Assembly (NCBI GenBank): GCA_034430255.1
Contig: DAOUEU010000157.1
Span: forward strand, 1-8,044
From: DATKYK01 sp034430255
GTDB taxonomy: Bacteria; Chloroflexota; Dehalococcoidia; E44-bin15
Direction: 5' to 3'
DNA length: 8,044 nt
The notes below the pieces were generated by a model that saw only the letters and a program-made list of their open reading frames with translations, was not told where the DNA came from and made no database searches. The position numbers and the translations under genes were made by a program. This document shows, piece by piece, positions 1 through 5,637 of the stretch (position 1 is the stretch's first letter; every line of letters starts with the position of its first letter).

Positions 1-85
1 AAATGAACTGATGGGCTAAATACTGAGGAGCTTGCTTTCAAGCTGGAGAATGATGTTGCCACAGTCAAATCGTCGAGCACATTTA

Positions 86-118
86 ACTGTCTCAAGCCAC
101 AGCATCCTTTGAGACAGT
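86..118. repeat. 10-bp perfect inverted repeat (stem-loop)
   Basis: ACTGTCTCAA (86-95) and TTGAGACAGT (109-118) are exact reverse complements separated by 13 nt. No T-run follows on either strand, so it is not a canonical intrinsic terminator. It could be an RNA stem in the operon's 3' region, an operator, or the relic of a mobile-element end. About 230 nt separate it from the metF stop. Confidence 0.6.
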
Positions 119-303
119 GTCCAAGAACTGTTCAAAGCAGTCACAGACCCAACGTTCAAGATACGACGTATCATTCAGGACATTCTCATTAGTTTGTTTC
201 TACGATTAAGATAGCCCGGTAACGTAGATAAAGGAGCTAGCTAAGGGGAAATATCAAGTAGTTAACATTATGTCATTTGTCAGGAGCTAGAGATGAGAAT
301 ATC

Positions 304-323
304 GCTTAAAATTCGATTTTAGG
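304..323 (-). terminator. Possible weak AT-rich hairpin after metF
   Basis: 27 nt after the metF stop, the minus strand reads GC-C-TAAAAT-CGA-ATTTTA-A-GC, an imperfect stem with a 3-nt loop. It is the only hairpin close to the operon end, but the stem is AT-rich and lacks a clean U-tract, so termination here is only a guess. Confidence 0.2.
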
Positions 324-349
324 CGGCAGTGAGCGGCATTCTGCATTTT

Positions 350-1243
350 CTATTTTGAGTGACCATCTATTCCTGCAGCAGCCAGTATATCCGGGACCAC
401 TTCCTCTTTGCCGATTGCCATTATATGTACTCCATCACAGATCGAGTCCTTTTTCAGTGTAGCGATCATGCGGCCGGCAATCTCTATACCCTTGTTGAGC
501 GCTTCACCCTTGGGAGCGCTCGCCATTTCATCGATCAGGTTCTGGGGCACAAATATGCCCGGTACGTTATCGTTCATATACTTCGCCATTCTGGCTGATA
601 CCAGCAGGACTATCCCTGCCAGGATCTTGACGGGGAACTGTCGGGCATAGTTCATGAACTTGCTGAAGTTGTCCAGATCATAGATTGCCTGGGTCTGGAT
701 AAATTCGGCTCCGGCCTCCACCTTTTTTTCGAACTTGATTAACTGGGGTTCGATAGGGTTTGCCTCTGGAGTTACTATGGCCCCGGCACAGAACTCAACC
801 GCACCATCGAGGTCGTTTCCTCCCAGGTCCTTTCCCGATTCCATTTGTCTGATTGTCCTGAGCAGTTGGACTGAGTCGAGTTCGAAAACGCCTTTGGCCT
901 CCTTGTGATCTCCAACCGGTATGGCGTCACCGGTAAGGCAGAGGACATTCCTTATATCCCTGGTGTATGCCAGAAGTAGTTCAGCTTGAAGCGCCATTTG
1001 ATTACGGTCGCGGCAGGTCATTTGCAGTATAGGTTCGCCACCTCGCTCTCTGATCTCCAGGCAGCCGCCTATAGAAGGAAAACGCATCACCGAACTCTGG
1101 TGATCGGTAACATTTAAGGCGCTCACCTTGTCCTTGAGGATCTCTATGTGGTGGCGCATCTTCTCGATGTTGGTGCCTTTTGGCGGGCCGATCTCGCTGG
1201 TCACTATGAACTTACCGGAGTTAAGCGCTTCCTTGAAGCTCAT
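350..1243 (-). CDS. metF: MetF, 5,10-methylenetetrahydrofolate reductase catalytic subunit
   Basis: The 297-residue product is a complete MetF (FAD TIM barrel), which reduces methylene-THF to methyl-THF in the methyl branch of the Wood-Ljungdahl pathway and for methionine synthesis. Visible family features: the N-terminal Glu in VTSEIGPPKG (E17, counterpart of the catalytic Glu28 of E. coli MetF), ALNVTDHQ (42-49), MTCRDRNQMALQAELL (75-90), VLCLTGD with D106 matching the flavin-site Asp, and FIQTQAIYDL (181-190) with the Gln pair of the folate site. The reading frame stays open upstream to 1378, but those 45 codons overlap metV, do not resemble MetF, and the ATG at 1243 has an excellent GAGGAGGAG site that overlaps the metV stop. 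This start is therefore chosen. Pairing with MetV shows the acetogen-type two-subunit enzyme rather than the NADH-dependent MetF of E. coli. No gene follows on the same strand in the window, so it is likely the last gene of the operon. Confidence 0.95.
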   Translation of the reverse strand: MSFKEALNSGKFIVTSEIGPPKGTNIEKMRHHIEILKDKVSALNVTDHQSSVMRFPSIGGCLEIRERGGEPILQMTCRDRNQMALQAELLLAYTRDIRNVLCLTGDAIPVGDHKEAKGVFELDSVQLLRTIRQMESGKDLGGNDLDGAVEFCAGAIVTPEANPIEPQLIKFEKKVEAGAEFIQTQAIYDLDNFSKFMNYARQFPVKILAGIVLLVSARMAKYMNDNVPGIFVPQNLIDEMASAPKGEALNKGIEIAGRMIATLKKDSICDGVHIMAIGKEEVVPDILAAAGIDGHSK

Positions 1244-1247
1244 TTTT

Positions 1248-1256
1248 CTCCTCCTC
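1248..1256 (-). promoter_or_regulatory. Ribosome binding site that fixes the metF start
   Basis: On the minus strand the sequence reads GAGGAGGAG followed by AAAA and ATG. The GGAGG core lies 6 nt from the start and overlaps the metV stop codon (1255-1257). It argues for the ATG at 1243 over upstream in-frame starts and suggests translational coupling with metV. Confidence 0.85.
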
Positions 1257-1899
1257 ACTGGATTACGGTGATGCGTGGACGGGGCATCACCTGTGAATTC
1301 CTGGGGGGATGGTATTTTTTCATCAGGTCTAGCCTGCCTTGCTGCTTGAGGCGATTGTAGATAAGCGTCCAGGCGCAATCTTTATCAGGGTCGACCTCGC
1401 ATTTTCCATTGTTTGTGCCGCCGCAGGGCCCGTTCAGCAATCCCTTGTGGCATGCTGTGAGTGGGCAGATACCGGCGGTATAGCCCAGCACACATTGGCC
1501 GCACTGGTCACAAACCTCGTGGAAGCAGCCTGGCCCGTCCTCGAAGCCGATGAACAGGGTATCCAGGGCGGGGATGACCGGCTTTCCCATATAGGAGCCT
1601 ACTCTCTGCACCCCCAGGGCGCAGGACATCACCAGGAGGCAGTCAGCACTCTGAATGGCGCCATTAACTTCGCTCAGAGATACCTCGGTCATCTCATCGC
1701 AGGCGGTGGGAATGACTGTCCAGCCGCTCACCATCTTGCCCAGGCCCTGCAACCTCTCTTTCATATCCAGGACCTCTTCCCTCCCGCCGGTCTTGGTCAT
1801 GGTAGCGCACGTGCCACAGCCAATGATGTAGACTCTTTTCAGTCCATCGAGTTGCTGCTCGATCTCCTCAAGAGGCTTTTGCCTAGTAATTGATTTCAT
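1255..1899 (-). CDS. metV: MetV, zinc/Fe-S partner subunit of methylenetetrahydrofolate reductase
   Basis: The 214-residue product matches the MetV family (methylene-THF reductase C-terminal-like, cysteine-rich). An N-terminal flavodoxin-like half (about 20-118) begins VYIIGCGTCA (C28, C31) and carries C67, C87 and C93. The C-terminal half is a dense cysteine motif: C125, C130, C133, C136, C145, C150, C159, C167 and C175, including LLNGPCGGTNNGKCEVDP (154-171) and DCAWTLIYNRLK (174-185), hallmarks of the family. In acetogens MetV binds MetF and carries metal/Fe-S centres that pass electrons from a partner complex (HdrABC-MvhD in Moorella, RnfC2 in Acetobacterium; established knowledge) to the MetF flavin. 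Here neither partner is visible; a NuoEF/FdhA-like module lies upstream instead. The ATG has GGAGGT 5 nt upstream. The stop is 11 bp before metF, so the two are co-translated. Identification is secure; the electron donor is unknown. Confidence 0.94.
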   Translation of the reverse strand: MKSITRQKPLEEIEQQLDGLKRVYIIGCGTCATMTKTGGREEVLDMKERLQGLGKMVSGWTVIPTACDEMTEVSLSEVNGAIQSADCLLVMSCALGVQRVGSYMGKPVIPALDTLFIGFEDGPGCFHEVCDQCGQCVLGYTAGICPLTACHKGLLNGPCGGTNNGKCEVDPDKDCAWTLIYNRLKQQGRLDLMKKYHPPRNSQVMPRPRITVIQ

Positions 1900-1904
1900 A
1901 CTCT

Positions 1905-1910
1905 ACCTCC
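1905..1910 (-). promoter_or_regulatory. Ribosome binding site of metV
   Basis: GGAGGT on the minus strand, 5 nt upstream of the metV ATG. It is a near-perfect Shine-Dalgarno sequence, so metV does not need coupling to the nuoF-like gene 181 bp upstream. Confidence 0.8.
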
Positions 1911-1952
1911 GTAGAATAAATCCGAAACAAATTCAAAATCCACATACTGAAT

Positions 1953-1981
1953 ATTTAAAATGCAGATACCAAATGTGACAA
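1953..1981 (-). promoter_or_regulatory. Candidate sigma-70-type promoter for metVF
   Basis: On the minus strand TTGTCA (1976-1981, 5 of 6 to TTGACA) is followed after 17 bp by TTAAAT (1953-1958, 4 of 6 to TATAAT). Transcription would start near 1946, about 47 nt before the metV ATG. The 181-bp AT-rich gap between nuoF and metV is the only sizeable gap in the operon, which makes an internal promoter plausible. AT-rich sequence gives such matches by chance, so this is a candidate only. Confidence 0.35.
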
Positions 1982-2040
1982 CCCTGGCATAGATCCTTAA
2001 ATACTTCTGTCGCTTCGATTCCTCCATATAACACTATTTC

Positions 2041-2075
2041 AGAGGTTACACCGGTTATTTGTGATTTAGAGGTTA
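2041..2075. repeat. Two direct copies of AGAGGTTA in the nuoF-metV gap
   Basis: AGAGGTTA occurs at 2041-2048 and 2068-2075, with start-to-start spacing of 27 bp. The flanks are partly alike (TTTC/ATTT before). They lie upstream of the candidate metVF promoter and could be a paired regulator site, or chance. No terminator-like GC hairpin was seen after the nuoF-like stop. Confidence 0.3.
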
Positions 2076-2080
2076 GTATT

Positions 2081-5000
2081 TCATGTTTCCAGGTCGCACC
2101 TCAGGCAACGCCTGGCTTCTTGCCTGGCTACCTCCTCGGAGAAGCCCCGCTCGATCTCTTCGAAGCTGCGTTTCCGCTCCTTAACCGGTAGCTTTGGCAT
2201 TTCCAGCCTGGGCTGTGTTTCCCAGGATTCCTCGATTGGTTTGCTGCCCGCCTCCACGGCGACCCTTTGCTTCAGGTCGTACATCTCTATACGTGAAGTA
2301 TCTTCCCTGAGATACTTATCTATTGCTATTGCTGCTCTTCTACCGGCAGCGATAGCTTCTATCACCATCCCCGGTCCGGTAACGAAGTCCCCTCCGGCGA
2401 AAATGCCAGGGACATTGGTAGACAACCTGTTGCTATCAACCTCCAGTGTTTCCCAACTGGTGCGTTCCAGGGCACTGTCGCGTGGCAGGAACGAGAGGTC
2501 GGGGGCCTGGCCTACTGCAGCGATGACGGTGTCGGCTCCAACCGAAAATTCGGAGCTGGGGATGGGCACCGGTCGACGCCTCCCACTGTTATCGGGCTCG
2601 CCAAGGCTCATACGGATGCACTGCAGTCCAGTGGCTTTCCATTCGCTGCTCTCGATCCGTGTTGGGCTGACCAGGAAATTGAACTGGATACCCTCGGCCA
2701 CTGCCTCGTCGTACTCCACCTCGGTAACCGGCATTTCACTTCGAGATCGCCTGTAATATACGTTTACCTCTTCGGCCCCGAGACGAAGGGCAGTACGAGC
2801 GGCATCAAGCGCCACATTTCCGCCCCCGATAACTGCCACCTGGTGCCCCACTCTTACCTGTTTGCCCACTCTAACATCGCGAAGGAATCTCAACCCATAG
2901 TGGAAGTCTTCCACATCCTCCAGTTCGCCGGGTATTCCTATACGCTGGCTTCTCTGAGCACCCGCAGCGATGAAGACCGCTTCAAAGCCGTCTTTCCTCA
3001 GGTCTTCGACGGTGAAATTGACGTCGATAGGCGTGTTGTATCTAATATCGACTCCGCGACTGGCGATAAAGTCTATCTCGCTTTGAATAACCTCTCGGGG
3101 CAGGCGAAACTGTGGTATAGCTACCGAAAGCATGCCTCCCCCTACGGGAAGGGCTTCGAAAGCCGTTACCGGATAGCCCATTTGAGCCAGGAAATAGGCA
3201 CAACTCAGCCCGGTGGGGCCGGCTCCAACCACGGCTACCCTCTGACTCTGGGTTTGGGCGAAGGGTTCCGGTTGGGGCAGTACGTCTACGTGGTCGAAAT
3301 ACCAGTCTGCGGCGAAGCGCTTGAGCTCCCTTATGGCTACTGGGTCGTCGAGTTCACCACGGCGGCAGCGCGTCTCACAGGGGTGATGGCAGATGCGGCC
3401 GCAGATGGCGGGGAATGGGTTTCGCTCCCTGATGGTCTCAATAGCATCCAGGTATTCGCCGGCGGCAATATGGGCTACATATTTGGGTATGTTGATGCCC
3501 ACCGGGCAGGTATGCTGGCAGGGGGATATCATAAGAGCGTCACAGACCGCCGCCGGGCATTTTTTCTCCTTGATATGGGCTTCATACTCGTCGCGGAAGT
3601 ACTTAATGGTAGTGAGCACCGGGTTGGGGCAGGTCTGGCCCAGGCCACAGAGCGAGCACTCCTTAACAGTATTGGCTATATTAAGTAGGGTGTCGATATC
3701 TCCGTCTCGCCCTTCGCCCTGGGTGATCCTGGTCAGGATCTCCAGCATCTGCCTAGTGCCTAAACGGCAGGGAACGCACTTCCCGCAGGACTCTTGCTGG
3801 GTGAAACTGAGGAAATATCTGGCTATCTCTACCATACAGGTGCTATCGTCAAGTACCACCATGCCACCGGAGCCCATGATCGATCCGAGCTGGGCCAGGG
3901 AATCGTACTCTACTGGGACATCCAGAAACTGGGCTGGAATGCATCCGCCCGAGGGACCGCCGGTCTGCACCGCCTTGAACTGCTTACCACGGGGTATGCC
4001 GCCCCCGATATCGAAGATAATAGAGGCTATGGTAGTGCCCATAGGAACTTCTACTAAGCCACTGTTGGCAATCTTTCCGGTGAGGGCGAAGACGGCTGTT
4101 CCCTTGCTTTTCTCCGTGCCTAGTTGGGCGAACCATTCGGCTCCCTGTTTGATGATAACCGGTACGGTGGCCAGTGTCTTAACATTGTTAATGATAGTGG
4201 GCTTTCCATCCAAGCCCGATTGCGCCGGGAAAGGGGGGCGGGGTCGGGGCATCCCGCGAAGGCTTTGGATAGAGGCTATTAAAGCTGTTTCTTCGCCACA
4301 GACGAAAGCACCGGCGCCCTCTTTGACCTGCACCGCAAAGTTAAAGCCCGATCCAAGGATATTCTTTCCCAGGAATCCTCTCTCCTCCGCTTGTTTCAGG
4401 GCTATGCGAAATCTGCTTACTGCAAGAGGATACTCAGCACGGACATAGATATAGCCCTGTGTGGAACCTATAGCGTATCCGGCGATGGTCAGCCCTTCAA
4501 TAACGGCGTGTGGGTCAGCCTCGAGAATGGAGCGATCCATAAAGGCACCTGGATCGCCTTCATCGGCGTTGCAGATGAAGTACTTCTGCTCACCAGGGGC
4601 ATTTCGGCAGAATTCCCACTTACGCGCTGCTGGGAAGCCAGCACCGCCTCTGCCGCGGAGGCCGGACTTTGAGACCTCTTCGATAACTTCGGTAGGTGTC
4701 ATCTTAAGAAGGGCTTTCTCTAGTGCTTGATACCCATCGCGGGTAATATAGTGGTCGATATTCTCGGGGTTAATATGCCCGCAGTTTCTAAGGATAATGC
4801 GATGTTGTCCCTCGTAGAATTTTATATCTGAGTATAGCGGTATGCCTTGTCCAGTAACAGGGTCTCGGAAGAAGAGGCGCTCGACTGGCTTGCCATCCCT
4901 GAGATGGGAACTTACAATCTCGGAGGCATCCTCAGCACTGACGTGGGTATAGAAGATGCCGCCGGGTTCAACAACCACATTAGGTCCCTGCTCGCAGAAG

Positions 5001-5143
5001 CCATGACAGCCAGTGAAGTCCACGGTAACATCTGCTACGCCTTGCCGAGCTACCTCAGCATTGAGCGCATCGTATACCGCATCAGACCCAGCTGATAAAC
5101 AGCCTGTCCCCTGACAAACAAAAACGGTACGCTGCTTCTGCAT
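2081..5143 (-). CDS. nuoF: NuoF/HydB-type NADH:FMN subunit fused to an NfnB/GltD-type FAD NAD(P)H oxidoreductase
   Basis: The product is 1020 residues from the chosen ATG at 5143, which lies 1 bp after the nuoE stop behind an AAGGAAGGGG ribosome site; an in-frame ATG 13 codons earlier lies inside nuoE. Domains in order: thioredoxin-like [2Fe-2S] domain (C10, C15, C46, C50); NuoF FMN/NADH core (GLRGRGGAGFP at 161-171, CNADEGDPGAFMDR at 191-204, GAFVCGEETALI at 278-289); SLBB-like region (about 350-420); [4Fe-4S] site (C453, C456, C459, C499); a HydB-like linker ending EAHIKEKKCPAAVC (521-534); GltD/NfnB-type Fe-S domain (C542, C546, C581, C585, C589, C593); FAD Rossmann motif (VVGAGPTGL, 638-646); NAD(P)H Rossmann motif (VIGGGNVALDAARTA, 771-785) with YRRSRSEMP (797-805), which resembles NADPH-binding family members; FAD closing motif (GIFAGGDF, 913-920); C-terminal CLRC (1013-1016). 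Two pyridine-nucleotide sites and two flavins are predicted in one chain. NADH use at FMN is family knowledge; NADPH at the second site is inference. Confidence 0.95.
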   Translation of the reverse strand: MQKQRTVFVCQGTGCLSAGSDAVYDALNAEVARQGVADVTVDFTGCHGFCEQGPNVVVEPGGIFYTHVSAEDASEIVSSHLRDGKPVERLFFRDPVTGQGIPLYSDIKFYEGQHRIILRNCGHINPENIDHYITRDGYQALEKALLKMTPTEVIEEVSKSGLRGRGGAGFPAARKWEFCRNAPGEQKYFICNADEGDPGAFMDRSILEADPHAVIEGLTIAGYAIGSTQGYIYVRAEYPLAVSRFRIALKQAEERGFLGKNILGSGFNFAVQVKEGAGAFVCGEETALIASIQSLRGMPRPRPPFPAQSGLDGKPTIINNVKTLATVPVIIKQGAEWFAQLGTEKSKGTAVFALTGKIANSGLVEVPMGTTIASIIFDIGGGIPRGKQFKAVQTGGPSGGCIPAQFLDVPVEYDSLAQLGSIMGSGGMVVLDDSTCMVEIARYFLSFTQQESCGKCVPCRLGTRQMLEILTRITQGEGRDGDIDTLLNIANTVKECSLCGLGQTCPNPVLTTIKYFRDEYEAHIKEKKCPAAVCDALMISPCQHTCPVGINIPKYVAHIAAGEYLDAIETIRERNPFPAICGRICHHPCETRCRRGELDDPVAIRELKRFAADWYFDHVDVLPQPEPFAQTQSQRVAVVGAGPTGLSCAYFLAQMGYPVTAFEALPVGGGMLSVAIPQFRLPREVIQSEIDFIASRGVDIRYNTPIDVNFTVEDLRKDGFEAVFIAAGAQRSQRIGIPGELEDVEDFHYGLRFLRDVRVGKQVRVGHQVAVIGGGNVALDAARTALRLGAEEVNVYYRRSRSEMPVTEVEYDEAVAEGIQFNFLVSPTRIESSEWKATGLQCIRMSLGEPDNSGRRRPVPIPSSEFSVGADTVIAAVGQAPDLSFLPRDSALERTSWETLEVDSNRLSTNVPGIFAGGDFVTGPGMVIEAIAAGRRAAIAIDKYLREDTSRIEMYDLKQRVAVEAGSKPIEESWETQPRLEMPKLPVKERKRSFEEIERGFSEEVARQEARRCLRCDLET

Positions 5144-5144
5144 G

Positions 5145-5633
5145 CTAAACCCCTTCCTTTCTCTCCCCGAAGAGTTGAGCAACTTTTTTGGGGTTCATAT
5201 TGCCATGCGTGTCCTTTCCAATGACTATATTGGGTGCCAGGGCACAAACACCGATACAGGCGACGGTCTCCAGGGTGTACTCTAAATCGGGACTAGTCTC
5301 ACCTTCTTCAAGGCCGAGCTGCTGCTTTACCAATTTAAGTATGGTCTTTCCGCCACGTACATGGCATGCGGTGCCTCGGCATACCCGGACAATCTTTTTC
5401 CCGCGGGGGGTAGTGTAGAGCTGTTCATAGAAGGTGATAACCCCCTGTACCTGTGTTGGGAAAAGGCCGGTACTTCTGGCTATGGGCTCTATTGCCTGGG
5501 GGGGAATATATCCGCATTCCTGCTGGATATCCTGAAGCAAGGGGATTAAGGGCCACCTCTGATATCGGTAGCTCTCTATGATCTCGACTATCCGTGTCAT
5601 GTCGGGTTCAGGCATTTTCTTAAGATTACCCAT
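5145..5633 (-). CDS. nuoE: NuoE/HydC-type [2Fe-2S] thioredoxin-like subunit
   Basis: The product is 162 residues, normal for the NuoE (24 kDa) family. The N-terminal helical part (about 10-75) carries the family signature around GYIPPQAI and the VQGVITFYEQL stretch. The thioredoxin-like domain follows with all four [2Fe-2S] ligands: C85 and C90 (VCRGTACHVRGG), C126 and C130 (ACIGVCALAP). In known complexes this subunit sits against NuoF and holds a cluster close to the FMN. The start ATG lies 4 bp after the stop of the FdhA-like gene, with AAAAGGA 9 nt upstream; a second Met at residue 7 lacks a good ribosome site. Its stop is 1 bp before the next ATG, so the three genes are almost certainly co-transcribed and probably translationally coupled. 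The symbol denotes the family: no membrane complex I genes are visible, so the protein should be read as part of a soluble dehydrogenase module. Confidence 0.95.
   Translation of the reverse strand: MGNLKKMPEPDMTRIVEIIESYRYQRWPLIPLLQDIQQECGYIPPQAIEPIARSTGLFPTQVQGVITFYEQLYTTPRGKKIVRVCRGTACHVRGGKTILKLVKQQLGLEEGETSPDLEYTLETVACIGVCALAPNIVIGKDTHGNMNPKKVAQLFGERKEGV
5150..5159 (-). promoter_or_regulatory. Ribosome binding site that fixes the nuoF-like start
   Basis: The minus strand reads AAGGAAGGGG, ending 6 nt before the ATG at 5143 and lying inside the last codons of the nuoE-like gene. The earlier in-frame ATG at 5182 lies within nuoE and would add 13 residues before MQKQRTVFVCQGTGC, which is where the [2Fe-2S] domain normally begins. 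Confidence 0.65.
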
Positions 5634-5637
5634 GATG

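Larger units (their letters stand above)
1..349. other. Non-coding stretch downstream of metF
   Basis: No open frame here has protein-like length or family motifs; frames on both strands are broken by stops. It holds perfect inverted repeats at 29-44 (AGCTTG/CAAGCT, loop 4), 86-118 (10-bp arms), 160-172 (GATACG-A-CGTATC) and 307-321 (TAAAAT/ATTTTA, loop 3), and a 9-bp direct repeat AGGAGCTAG at 232-240 and 282-290. The next gene to the left is not visible. The stretch may combine the 3' end of the operon transcript with the flank of an unseen neighbour. Confidence 0.6.

Noticed and set aside
94..203. Minus-strand frame of about 35 codons (ending WVCDCFEQFLDTVSKDAVA) that might be a transposase remnant
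   Set aside because: Too short, lacks a start, and shows no recognisable transposase motif.
293..322. Plus-strand mini-ORF MRISLKIRF with AGGAG at 282-286
   Set aside because: Only 9 codons before TAG. It looks a little like the first residues of a sensor protein, but the sequence past the stop runs antisense into metF, so it is most likely chance.
1244..1378. A 45-codon N-terminal extension of MetF in the same frame
   Set aside because: It lies inside metV, is unlike MetF proteins, and the ATG at 1243 has a strong ribosome site and the usual MetF N-terminus.
1339..1893. Plus-strand open frame of 184 codons antisense to metV
   Set aside because: It mirrors metV almost exactly; metV has all family cysteines and a strong ribosome site, while the antisense product matches no family I know.
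3393..4448. Plus-strand open frame of 351 codons (and a 281-codon one at 2843-3688)
   Set aside because: Both are antisense to the well-conserved nuoF-GltD fusion, have low-complexity or unfamiliar translations, and look like shadows of its codon use.
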